Source: Gammaproteobacteria bacterium (GTDB lineage Bacteria; Pseudomonadota; Gammaproteobacteria; Steroidobacterales; Steroidobacteraceae). From it: a stretch of DNA of 42,884 bases. The notes beneath the pieces are model-generated. The model saw nothing but the letters and a program-made list of their open reading frames with translations. It searched no databases and was not told the origin of the DNA. Location: NCBI GenBank assembly GCA_005878835.1, contig VBMV01000141.1, positions 1 through 42,884 on the forward strand, written 5' to 3'. The position numbers and the translations under genes are program-made. Positions 25,228 through 33,165 of the stretch are shown one piece after another; position 1 is the first letter of the stretch; each line of letters begins with the position of its first letter.

Positions 25228-27113
25228 ACACACGCTCGACACTCGGCGGCGGCACGCTCCTGGGGCTCGCGCTGCTGTTCATCGGCCTCACGATACTGTT
25301 CAACCACGCGCTGCGCGGCTGGCGGCTGGATCTCACGCAGAATCGTCTCTACACCACCGCGGTGGGAACCGACCGGATCCTCGCCAGCATCAAGGAGCCG
25401 ATCAACCTGTATTTCTTCTTCTCGGCAAAGACCGCGGCGCAGCTGCCGCAGCTGAAGACCTACGGCGTGCGGGTGCGCGAGTTCCTCGAGGAGCTCGCCG
25501 CGCGCTCCGGCGGCCGGCTGCGCCTGCACGTAATCGACCCGCAGCCGTTCTCGGAGGAGGAGGACCGCGCCTCCGAGCTCGGCGTGCGCGGCACTGCCGT
25601 GGGAGCCAGCGGTACGCAGTTCTATTTCGGCCTGGCCGGAACCAATTCCACCGACGGCCACGGCGCCATCGAGTTCTTCGATCCCAACAAGGAGCAGTTC
25701 CTCGAGTACGACGTCGTCAAGCTGGTCTATCAGCTCGCCAACCCCAAGAAGCCGGTGGTGGCCTGGCTGTCGTCGCTGCCGATGGGTCCGGGCTTCGATC
25801 CGCAGACCGGTCAGATGCGCGAGCCGTGGGTCGTGTACAGCGAGGCGCAGCAGCTCTTTGACCTGCGGCCCCTCGAGCCGACCGCGACCCGCATCGAGCC
25901 GGACGTGAACGTGCTGGTGCTGGTGCACCCGAAGGACCTGTCCCCGGCGACGCAATTCGCCATCGACCAGTACGCGCTGCGCGGCGGACACATCCTGGCG
26001 TTCGTCGACCCGCTCGCCCAGTCCGATCGGTCCGGCGCCGAGGCGGGCAATCCGATGGCGGCCATGGGCGCGGACAAGTCATCGCACCTCACCGCACTGC
26101 TTGGCGCCTGGGGCGTGCAGTTCAACCCCACCGAGGTGGTCGCCGACCGTGCCCACGCCTTGTCGGTGACCATGCGCCAGGGAGAGCCGCCGGTCGAGCA
26201 CCTGGGTGTGCTCGGGCTCGACAAGGGCAGCTTCACGGCCTCCGACGTGATCACCGCCGGACTGTCGAACGTCAACCTGGCCACCGCCGGCTACCTGGAG
26301 CCCGTCAAGGACGCGAAGGTGCATTTCGAGCCGCTGTTGCAGTCGAGCAGCGACGCGCAAGCACTGCCGGCCGCACGCTTCCGCATGCTGTTCGATCCGG
26401 CGACGCTGCGCGACGGATTCAAGCCCACCGGCCGACGTTACACCATCGCCGCGCGCGTCAGCGGCAACGTGCACAGCGCCTTCCCGGCGGGCCCGCCGGC
26501 GGGCGTGACGCTGCCCGCCGGCCAGAGCGCCCTGAAGGAATCCGCGCGACCTCTCAGTCTGGTCGTGTTCGCTGACACCGACCTGCTGTCCGATTATCTG
26601 TGGGTGCGTGAGCAGAGCTTCTTCGGCCAGCGCATCGCGCAGGCGTGGGCGAGCAACGGCGACCTGGTGCAGAACGCGCTCGACAATCTCGCCGGCAGCA
26701 CCGACCTCATCAGCGTGCGCGGCCGCGCCTCGTTCACGCGACCGTTCGAGCGCGTGGAAAAACTGCGGCGTGCGGCAGATGACCGCTTCCGGGCGAAGGA
26801 GCAGGAGCTCGAGCAGCAGTTGCGCGAAACGGAAGACAAGCTCACCGCGCTGCGGTCCAAGGGCAGCAAGCAGGCCGCGCTCATCATCACACCCGAGCAG
26901 GAGAAGGAAATCGAGCACTTCCAGACCGAGAAGCTGCGCATCCGCAAGGAGCTGCGCGCCGTGCGTGCCGGGCTGGACGCGGACATCAAGGGCCTGGGCA
27001 CGACCCTCAAGATCATCAACATCATGGTGGTGCCGGCGCTGTTCGCCGTGGGGGCGCTGCTCATGGCCGCGTGGCGTCGCCGGCGACACCGGCCAGCGCA
27101 GCCCTCAGGGTGA
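25224..27113 (+). CDS. GldG-like ABC-associated auxiliary protein
   Basis: A 629-residue protein with an N-terminal transmembrane helix (about 9-30), a large periplasmic part of the GldG/ABC_transp_aux type (LTQNRLYTTAVGTDRIL, YFFFSAKTA, LVHPKDLSPATQFAIDQYALRGG, FVDPLAQSD), a charged coiled coil (about residues 510-585) and a C-terminal transmembrane helix (IINIMVVPALFAVGALLMA) ending in basic residues. GldG works with GldA and GldF; in Bacteroidetes the complex is linked to gliding, elsewhere its job is unknown. It is translationally coupled to the permease. Confidence 0.88.
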   Translation: MNTRSTLGGGTLLGLALLFIGLTILFNHALRGWRLDLTQNRLYTTAVGTDRILASIKEPINLYFFFSAKTAAQLPQLKTYGVRVREFLEELAARSGGRLRLHVIDPQPFSEEEDRASELGVRGTAVGASGTQFYFGLAGTNSTDGHGAIEFFDPNKEQFLEYDVVKLVYQLANPKKPVVAWLSSLPMGPGFDPQTGQMREPWVVYSEAQQLFDLRPLEPTATRIEPDVNVLVLVHPKDLSPATQFAIDQYALRGGHILAFVDPLAQSDRSGAEAGNPMAAMGADKSSHLTALLGAWGVQFNPTEVVADRAHALSVTMRQGEPPVEHLGVLGLDKGSFTASDVITAGLSNVNLATAGYLEPVKDAKVHFEPLLQSSSDAQALPAARFRMLFDPATLRDGFKPTGRRYTIAARVSGNVHSAFPAGPPAGVTLPAGQSALKESARPLSLVVFADTDLLSDYLWVREQSFFGQRIAQAWASNGDLVQNALDNLAGSTDLISVRGRASFTRPFERVEKLRRAADDRFRAKEQELEQQLRETEDKLTALRSKGSKQAALIITPEQEKEIEHFQTEKLRIRKELRAVRAGLDADIKGLGTTLKIINIMVVPALFAVGALLMAAWRRRRHRPAQPSG

Positions 27114-27116
27114 GCC

Positions 27117-28277
27117 ATGAGTGCAGGCCGTGTCGTCGCGCTTCTGGTCGCCGGGCTGGCGCTGGTTGGCTTCGCCATGTGGGTCGCGTCCCAACGGCAC
27201 CTGGAGCGCGCCACGCTGGCCGGGGACCTGGTGTTGCCGGACCTCGAGCATCACGTCAATGCCGTGACCGAGGTCGCGCTGCGCAAGGCCGACGGCACCC
27301 ACGCCACGCTGAAGAGGAACGGCGCCGGCTGGAGCGTCGGCGAGCGTGGCTGGCCGGCCGACCCGGACAAGGTGCGCAAGCTGCTGCTCGATCTCGGCGC
27401 GCTCAACATCGTCGAGGAGAAGACCCGCTTGCCGGCAAACTACCCGCAGCTCGGCGTGCAGGACGTCGACTCGCCCAAGGCCACAGGGACGCGGGTCGAG
27501 GTGCTCACCCCCGCTCGAACCTGGGCGCTCATCGTCGGCAAGTCCTCGAGCGCCAAGTCCGGGTACGTGCGCCTCGCCAACGCCCCCCAGACTGTGCTCG
27601 CGGCGCCGTTACTCACCGTGGATGCCGACCCCAAGGGATGGCTCGACCGCGCGTTGATCGACGTGGCGCCCGAGCGTGTACGTCAGGTCGAAGAAAAACC
27701 CCGCCAGGGTGCGGGGTTCAGCGTCACGCGCGAGAAGAAGGAGCAGACCGACTTCACCGTCACACCTCTCCCCAAGGGCCGCGAGCTGACCAGTCCGGGC
27801 GCTGCGGACGGGATCGCGGGCTCCCTGAGCTCGCTCACCTTCGATGATGTGCGCAAGGCGAGTGCCACCGCGGACGCGGGTGCGGCGCACGCCCTGTTCC
27901 GCACCTTCGACGGGCTCGAGGTCGACGTCGCAGGCCGCAAGGACGGCACTCGCTCGCTCGTGACCTTGAGCACACACGCCACCGCGAAGCAAACCGAAGC
28001 GGAGGCGCAGACGCGCAATGCGCGCCTCGGTGGCTGGGAGTTCGAGATCCCCGATTACAAGTACGCGGCCATCTTTCGTCCGCTTGAGGATCTGCTCAAG
28101 AAGCCCGAGCCGGTGAAGAAGACCGCCACGGAGTCCGCGCCAGGCAAGGCGCCCTCAGCCGGCAAGCCCTCAGCCGGCAAGACCCCGGCAGCCGGCAAGC
28201 CCCCAGCCGGCAAGGCGGCGACGCCCGGCAAGGATGCATCGCCGGACAATCCCGCCCCGCCTGATACTCCGAAATAG
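27117..28277 (+). CDS. DUF4340 domain-containing protein
   Basis: A 386-residue protein with one N-terminal membrane anchor (VVALLVAGLALVGFAMWVA) and a periplasmic DUF4340 body (ITEVALRK-like opening, TLKRNGAGWSVGERGWPADPDKV, NYPQLGVQD). The last 45 residues are a low-complexity tail of AGK/PAGK repeats rich in Ala, Lys and Pro, encoded by a degenerate repeat at about 28140-28230. DUF4340 genes routinely follow GldG-like genes, so it is the fourth part of this ABC system. Its role is unknown. Confidence 0.88.
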   Translation: MSAGRVVALLVAGLALVGFAMWVASQRHLERATLAGDLVLPDLEHHVNAVTEVALRKADGTHATLKRNGAGWSVGERGWPADPDKVRKLLLDLGALNIVEEKTRLPANYPQLGVQDVDSPKATGTRVEVLTPARTWALIVGKSSSAKSGYVRLANAPQTVLAAPLLTVDADPKGWLDRALIDVAPERVRQVEEKPRQGAGFSVTREKKEQTDFTVTPLPKGRELTSPGAADGIAGSLSSLTFDDVRKASATADAGAAHALFRTFDGLEVDVAGRKDGTRSLVTLSTHATAKQTEAEAQTRNARLGGWEFEIPDYKYAAIFRPLEDLLKKPEPVKKTATESAPGKAPSAGKPSAGKTPAAGKPPAGKAATPGKDASPDNPAPPDTPK

Positions 28278-28287
28278 CTCCCGGGAT

Positions 28288-28827
28288 CTACGCCGCGCTG
28301 CGCGCCATCGCCAGCAGCTCCGTCACGGTGCGCCAGTTTCGGGCCGTCGCCGCGACGCCGAGCAGCGTTGCGGCGCGGGCCGCGAATTTCGAACGCCCGA
28401 TGCCTTGCGGGGCGTAGAGGTACAGGACCTTGCCGCGCAACGCGACCTTCTCGCTCGCCGCCCGCAGGGCCTGCAGTCGCTCGAGACTCGCGGACCCCGG
28501 GGCTTTCTGCAGAAACCACAGGTGCAGCGACTGCGGTCGCGCCTGCGCCGCGGGGAAGGGATTGGCCGCCGCCGCCTGGGCGAGTTGCTTCGCATCCAGG
28601 AGCACCAGGAACGGGCGAAAGCCAAAACGCCGGGAGACCGCAGTGCCAATATCCTCGATGAGCGCGGCCGCGGTACCCGAGGCCCTGAACACGACATTGC
28701 CGCTTTGAATGTAGCTTCTTACTTCCTCAAATCCCAGCCCGCGCAGCACGGTCACCAGATCCTTCATGGGCACTTTGTGGTGGCCGCCCACGTTGATGCC
28801 GCGGAACAGTCCGATCCAGGTCCGCAC
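28288..28827 (-). CDS. DUF1697 family protein
   Basis: A 179-residue protein with the family's hallmarks: LFRGINVGGHHKVPMKDL at the start, YIQSGNVVF in the middle, and IGRSKFAARA...TARNWRTVTEL near the end. The family has no established function. It begins 5 nt after the stop of the small VOC-like gene and converges with the DUF4340 gene 10 nt away, leaving no space for a terminator. Confidence 0.88.
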   Translation of the reverse strand: MRTWIGLFRGINVGGHHKVPMKDLVTVLRGLGFEEVRSYIQSGNVVFRASGTAAALIEDIGTAVSRRFGFRPFLVLLDAKQLAQAAAANPFPAAQARPQSLHLWFLQKAPGSASLERLQALRAASEKVALRGKVLYLYAPQGIGRSKFAARAATLLGVAATARNWRTVTELLAMARSAA

Positions 28828-28832
28828 CGGCT

Positions 28833-28961
28833 TCAGGGCTTCACCTGCGACATGATCGCCAGGGGTCGTCCCTCCGGGTCATTGAAGTGCGCCATCCACT
28901 CCTCGGTTCCGTCCGCATGGCGGTCGATCTGGGCCAGTGGCCCGAGGGTCAGCGTAGTCAT
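28833..28961 (-). CDS. 42-residue VOC/glyoxalase C-terminal-like mini-gene
   Basis: A short frame with GGGAGA upstream of its ATG at 28961 and its stop 5 nt before the DUF1697 gene. It encodes LAQIDRHADGTEEWMAHFNDPEG followed by RPLAIMSQVKP (the whole is 42 residues), which matches only the last part of VOC-superfamily proteins, where W-x-A-F-F-x-D-P-(D/E)-G-N-x-L-A-L-M-S closes the domain and the Glu would be a metal ligand. Nothing upstream in any frame looks like the missing N-terminal part. It is either a decayed remnant or a real half-module that needs a partner; the good translation signal and coupling favour expression. Confidence 0.5.
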   Translation of the reverse strand: MTTLTLGPLAQIDRHADGTEEWMAHFNDPEGRPLAIMSQVKP

Positions 28962-29017
28962 GTAGGTCTCTCCCGCAGGCGCAGGCTTGGGATCCTAGGC
29001 TGTGAGGGGTCGAATTA

Positions 29018-29032
29018 CCCTCCCCTGGAGGG
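29018..29032. repeat. Short perfect hairpin in the intergenic region 28962-29167
   Basis: CCCTCC-CCT-GGAGGG, a 6-bp stem with a 3-nt loop, lies in the 206-bp space between the VOC-like mini-gene and the divergent unknown gene. Nothing else recognisable is seen there except the Shine-Dalgarno AGGAG before 29168. Confidence 0.35.
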
Positions 29033-29167
29033 ATATGCGGTGCATTAAGTCAGGCGCACACCCCACGGAAAGGGGGGGAACAGCGGATCCACGCGCTCAG
29101 GGGCCAGGCGTAGAATTTTTTCCGTGGGCCCAGTCACTTATTTGTCAGCAAGGGCCAGGAGACGGGC

Positions 29168-29644
29168 ATGAGCGCTGTGTTACTCGCCGTGTTCAACGAG
29201 TACGGGGTCGCGGACCGTGTGCGCACCAGGCTGGTGGGCGACGGGTTTCCGACCGACCGGGTCGAGCTGACGGCATCCTGCGAGCCGGGACGGGCGGCGC
29301 TGCATCCCGCAGCCTCGGCACGCGCGAGGTTCGCGCAGTATTTCCTCACCCTGCTGAATGAGGACGAGGAGCGGCCGTTCGTCGAGCTGCTGGTCGAGCG
29401 TGTCGAGTGCGGCGCGGCCACCATCGCGGTCCACCCACGCGGCGCGATCGAGACCGCGCGCGCAGCCGAGATCCTCGAAACGGAAGGGGCAGTGGAAGTG
29501 GTCGGACACGACCTCGAGAGTCAGACCTTCGAGTTCGCCGCTTCGCGGGAAGACGGCTACTGGGTCCGCCACTTCATGCTCGACAACCCGAGCGGCTCGG
29601 ACTGCATCTACTGCCGGCTGTTTCCCGGGCACCGCTACCACTGA
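29168..29644 (+). CDS. Hypothetical protein
   Basis: A 158-residue soluble protein starting at an ATG with AGGAG about 7 nt upstream. Its beginning (VLLAVFNEYGVADRVRTRLV) and RVELTA resemble the opening of small ferredoxin-fold stress proteins such as the general stress protein 17M domain, but I cannot support an assignment. Later there are an acidic stretch (LLNEDEERPFVELL) and a C-terminal CIYCRLFPGHRYH with a CxxC-like Cys pair (C-I-Y-C). Codon use is like its neighbours, so it is probably a real gene of unknown function. Confidence 0.6.
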   Translation: MSAVLLAVFNEYGVADRVRTRLVGDGFPTDRVELTASCEPGRAALHPAASARARFAQYFLTLLNEDEERPFVELLVERVECGAATIAVHPRGAIETARAAEILETEGAVEVVGHDLESQTFEFAASREDGYWVRHFMLDNPSGSDCIYCRLFPGHRYH

Positions 29645-29693
29645 GCGGCTCTCCGCCGCGGCCCGCGTAGAGCAGACCCCGAGCCGCCCTCAG
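29641..29693. terminator. Possible bidirectional terminator between convergent genes
   Basis: CTGAGCGGCTC (29641-29651) pairs with GAGCCGCCCTCAG (29681-29693), an 11-bp stem with a 2-nt bulge, in the 69-bp space between the unknown plus-strand gene and the M61 peptidase gene that runs towards it. A smaller hairpin GAGCCC-CA-GGGCTC follows. No T-tract is present on either side. Confidence 0.4.
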
Positions 29694-29713
29694 CAACAGC
29701 CGAGCCCCAGGGC

Positions 29714-31609
29714 TCAGTTCGGGCGCGCCGTCAGCACCTGCGAGAGCGTGTCGGGCCGGGCATCGATGCGGGCCAGGTGCGGGTAGCGCGCGCCGTCGAA
29801 GTAGGCCACGCTGAGCGTGCGGTAGTAATCAGCGCTTTCCACCAGCAGCTCGATGGGCTTGCGGGTCTCGTGCGCCGCGGCAATGGCTGCATCGAGCACC
29901 TCGACCGAGTACTTGCGGCCGTTCACGGCGATGATCTTCATGCCGGGGCCGGCGCCGGCTTGCGCGGCTGCGCGGTCCTCGACGGTGTCGATGATCGTGC
30001 CCTTGTCATCGCCCTTGTCACTGATCCTGAGGCCGATGGACCACTGGCGCTCGACGGTTTTCCTGCGCTTCTGCCGGGTCTCGATGTAGGAATTCCTTTC
30101 GGGCGAATAGCTCAGCTGCCAGCCGGCGCTCTGCAGGCCCGCGAGCAGCGCCTGCGTACCGGTCGTGTCGAGATGACGGCGAATGAGGGCGCGCCAGTCC
30201 CCGGGTGCGATGGCCGCCAGCGTGGCATAGACGTCCGCTTCCACGTACGGCTTGAGCGCCGGTGCCCCGCCCGCTCCGGCGTAGAAGCGCTTGACGAAAT
30301 CATCCAGCGAGGCGCGCCCGGCGCTGCGAGCGCGCAGCTCGGCGTCGACGTTGAGCCACAGGAACACGGACGCCTCGTAGAAATCGACGCTGCGGCGGCT
30401 GAGCGTCCAGGCATCCGGCGCGCTGAAGAGAATCTGGGCCGCCGCCGCGGTGTCCGCCATGGGCCGCCAGCGGTTCCCAGGCTCTGTGTCGAAGCTCCCC
30501 GCCAGGCTGGCGAGCATTTCGCGGTAGCTCTCGGGTGTGACCAGGCCGGCGCGCACCGGCAGCGCCGTGCCCCAGAACTGGGTGAGGCCTTCGTACACCC
30601 ACAGGAGCGACCCGTCCATCGGCTGCTGGTAATCGGGGCTCAGCAGGCCTGCCGGACGGCGGTACTTGCCGTTCCAGCTGTGCACATACTCGTGGGCGAG
30701 AAGGTCCGCGACGCTTTCACGCAGCGGCGCCTCCGCGAGCGAGTTCTCATCCACGCGATCGTCACTGGACTCGTGGTGCTCGAGCCCGAAATGCGCCACG
30801 TGGTCCGAGAGCGTCAGGAGCCAGGTGTAGTGGCGGTACACGCGAGTCCCGAACAGACTCCCTGCCTGCTGCACCAGGCGGCCGTACCCGGCGGCAAAGT
30901 CCCCGGGCACCGTGAGCGCCGCGGCGCTGTCGGCGACCAGCGAGAGGCGGTGCTTGAGCTCGGGAAACGGGGCCGCTCCCGGCAGCTCGATGCGCTTCGC
31001 GTAGCGGCCCATCTGCAGTGGCGAGTCGATCAGGCGCGCCAGTGAGGCCGGCTCGAGCTCAACGCCCCCGTCCGCCTGCGGGCGCAGCTCGAGCGCGCAG
31101 CTGAGCTGCCACCCGGGCGGCGCGAATACCGTGGCCTCGGTGCTCAGGGTGCCGGCGTCGCGCCCCTTGGGCAACAGGACGAATTCGTTCCAGGGCAGGA
31201 CGGCGAGCTGCTCACTGCTGGTCGGCCCGGTGCTGAAATGTCCGCCCTCGGTCGGCAGGCCGGTATCGAGCGCGATCTCCAGGTGCGTGGCCCCGCGCGG
31301 CACGGTCACGCTGAGCGCGTACATGTCGCGCGGGTCGCGTCGCCAGGGCAGCGGCGCATCGTTCGCGCGGATCGTGAGCGCGATGATGGACTCGAGCGGC
31401 CCGCTCGGTCCGTGCTCGCCCGGAATCCATTTCGGAAACACCAGCGTGAGCGGGCCCTGCTGCACGGCCAGTGTCAGATCGGTATGCACGCGCTTGCGCG
31501 CGACCTCGCGCGCATCGACGCGCACCCTGAGATCCGCGGCCCGCCCTACTGCGCTCGCGAGCATGAGGGCCGCGACCAGTGCGCCGTTGAACCCTGCGGC
31601 TCTCATCAT
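29714..31609 (-). CDS. M61-family (glycyl aminopeptidase-like) metallopeptidase with PDZ domain
   Basis: A 631-residue exported protein with a signal peptide (residues 1-24). The zinc site is H306-EYV-H310 followed by SWNGKYRRP, with E340 in LWVYEGLTQFWG as the third ligand; GLEHHES (275-281) is also typical of M61. A PDZ domain occupies about residues 520-610 (IGLRISDKGDDKGTIIDTV, GPGMKIIAVNGRK). Family members are periplasmic or outer-membrane-associated aminopeptidases preferring N-terminal Gly/Ala. It stands alone, convergent with the unknown gene upstream. Confidence 0.92.
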   Translation of the reverse strand: MMRAAGFNGALVAALMLASAVGRAADLRVRVDAREVARKRVHTDLTLAVQQGPLTLVFPKWIPGEHGPSGPLESIIALTIRANDAPLPWRRDPRDMYALSVTVPRGATHLEIALDTGLPTEGGHFSTGPTSSEQLAVLPWNEFVLLPKGRDAGTLSTEATVFAPPGWQLSCALELRPQADGGVELEPASLARLIDSPLQMGRYAKRIELPGAAPFPELKHRLSLVADSAAALTVPGDFAAGYGRLVQQAGSLFGTRVYRHYTWLLTLSDHVAHFGLEHHESSDDRVDENSLAEAPLRESVADLLAHEYVHSWNGKYRRPAGLLSPDYQQPMDGSLLWVYEGLTQFWGTALPVRAGLVTPESYREMLASLAGSFDTEPGNRWRPMADTAAAAQILFSAPDAWTLSRRSVDFYEASVFLWLNVDAELRARSAGRASLDDFVKRFYAGAGGAPALKPYVEADVYATLAAIAPGDWRALIRRHLDTTGTQALLAGLQSAGWQLSYSPERNSYIETRQKRRKTVERQWSIGLRISDKGDDKGTIIDTVEDRAAAQAGAGPGMKIIAVNGRKYSVEVLDAAIAAAHETRKPIELLVESADYYRTLSVAYFDGARYPHLARIDARPDTLSQVLTARPN

Positions 31610-31689
31610 TCGGACCTCGCGGCGGATACCAAGGGTGCGCGATTGTCGACTGAATGGCCCCGCCGGGCAACGAGTGGTACCGTCGCTCC

Positions 31690-32091
31690 ATGGTCGAGAG
31701 CTGCTACCTCGGCGGCTGCCTGTGCGGCGGCGTGCGCTACCAGGTGTCGGGGGCGGTGAGCAACCCGTGCTTCTGCCACTGTGCCAGTTGCCGCAAGGCC
31801 GCCGGTGCGCCCATGGTTCCCTGGGGGACGTTTGCGCGTACGAGTTTCCGCCTCACCCGCGGCGCCCTCGCCGAATACCGCTCATCGCCGGGTGTCACGC
31901 GCGGATTCTGTGCCGTGTGCGGCACCTCGCTGACCTATCATAACCAGGCCCGCGCCGCCGAGATCGACGTGGCGCTCGCCACGCTGGATGACCCGACCGC
32001 GCTCGAGCCGCAGGTGCACCTGTGGGTCGGTGACAAGCTGCCGTGGGTGTCGATCAACGACGGCCGCCCGCAGTTCACGGCCGGCCTTTAG
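31690..32091 (+). CDS. GFA/CENP-V family zinc-binding protein (second copy)
   Basis: A 133-residue member of the GFA fold with C10-x-C12 (GGCLCGGVRY), C29-x-C31-x2-C34 (FCHCASCRKA) and C74-x2-C77 (FCAVCGTS), a complete set of zinc ligands. I start at the ATG at 31690, where family similarity begins; an ATG at 31654 would add 12 residues. Substrate unknown. It converges with lptG 6 nt away. It is only distantly similar to the member at 1054, so not a recent duplicate. Confidence 0.88.
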   Translation: MVESCYLGGCLCGGVRYQVSGAVSNPCFCHCASCRKAAGAPMVPWGTFARTSFRLTRGALAEYRSSPGVTRGFCAVCGTSLTYHNQARAAEIDVALATLDDPTALEPQVHLWVGDKLPWVSINDGRPQFTAGL

Positions 32092-32097
32092 AACCCT

Positions 32098-33165
32098 TCA
32101 GCGCGCGCGGGCCAACAGCCCCACGGTCACCGTCGCGAGCAGCGCGGTGGGCAGCCAGGCGAGCACCACCGGATTGAGATCGAACACGATCGTGCCGCTC
32201 TCGATCAGCCGCTGCAGCAGGAAGAAGCCGATGCCGAGAATGAGCCCCAGCATCATGCGCGTGCCCGCGCCCGCGGAGCGCAGCGAGCCGAGCACGAACG
32301 GAATCGCCAGCAGCACCGCGAAGGCGATGGCGAGCGTGCGCGCGATGCGCGACCAGAACGCGAACAGGTACTCGCGCGTGTCGAGCGCATTGCTGCGGTA
32401 GTAGCGGATCAGCCGCCACAAGGCTCGGCTGGTGAGCTGCTTCGGATCCTCGACGGCGAGACCGAGGAACCCCGCGGTGAGTTTCGATGCGAGCAGGCGC
32501 TGCCCGGGCGGGCGGGTGGTCACCGCATCGTCCGCGAAGCGCGACTCGGTGTAGTCACTCAGCAGCCACTTGCCCCGCGAGCCGGCGGTGGCGCGCGTGG
32601 CGTGCCCCAGGGCGATGAGGCGGTGCTGCGGCGACAGCTCGAAGATCTGCATGCTGCCGAACTGGCGCTGGCTGTACTGCCCGGCCACGTTGAGGATCAG
32701 GTCGCCGTCGCGCACCCAGGCGCCGCCGCCGCCACCGAAGCTGACGTTGCTCAGCTTGCTGAAGGCCTTCTGCTCGCGGGCCGCCTGTTGCAGCGGCGGG
32801 GCGAGCACCTCGCCCAGCAGCAGCTCGACCACGATCAGCAGCAGCCCGGCAAGCAGCGCAATACCGGCCAGGCGCACGATCGACACACCGCTGGCGCGAA
32901 CCACCGTCAGCTCACTGCCCCGCGCCAGCGAGCCCAGCCCGAGGAGCGAGCCGATGAGCGCGGTGATCGGCAGCAGCTCGTAGGCGAGCTGCGGCATATT
33001 GAGCAGCGTGTACCAGAAGGCGCCGAGCGCGGTGTAGTGGCCGGTGCCGATGTCATCCTGCTGATCGATGAACACGAACAGCGCGCCGAGCACCAGCACC
33101 ACCAGCATCACCAGCAGCACCGAGCTCAAGATGGCGCGCACGACGTAGCGGTCGAGCACACTCAT
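32098..33165 (-). CDS. lptG: LPS export ABC transporter permease LptG
   Basis: A 355-residue inner-membrane permease of the YjgP/YjgQ family with three N-terminal and three C-terminal transmembrane helices around a periplasmic beta-jellyroll domain. Typical segments are LDRYVVRAILSSVLLVM, QLAYELLPITALIGSLLGLG and ASGVSIVRLAG. With LptF and LptB2 it lifts lipopolysaccharide from the inner membrane to LptC and the periplasmic bridge. It overlaps lptF by 4 nt (ATGA, 33162-33165). The gene pair shows the cell is a Gram-negative LPS producer. Confidence 0.95.
   Translation of the reverse strand: MSVLDRYVVRAILSSVLLVMLVVLVLGALFVFIDQQDDIGTGHYTALGAFWYTLLNMPQLAYELLPITALIGSLLGLGSLARGSELTVVRASGVSIVRLAGIALLAGLLLIVVELLLGEVLAPPLQQAAREQKAFSKLSNVSFGGGGGAWVRDGDLILNVAGQYSQRQFGSMQIFELSPQHRLIALGHATRATAGSRGKWLLSDYTESRFADDAVTTRPPGQRLLASKLTAGFLGLAVEDPKQLTSRALWRLIRYYRSNALDTREYLFAFWSRIARTLAIAFAVLLAIPFVLGSLRSAGAGTRMMLGLILGIGFFLLQRLIESGTIVFDLNPVVLAWLPTALLATVTVGLLARAR

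Noticed and set aside
28140-28235. CRISPR-like or minisatellite repeat
   Set aside because: It is a degenerate in-frame AGK/PAGK coding repeat in the tail of the DUF4340 protein, with no regular spacers.
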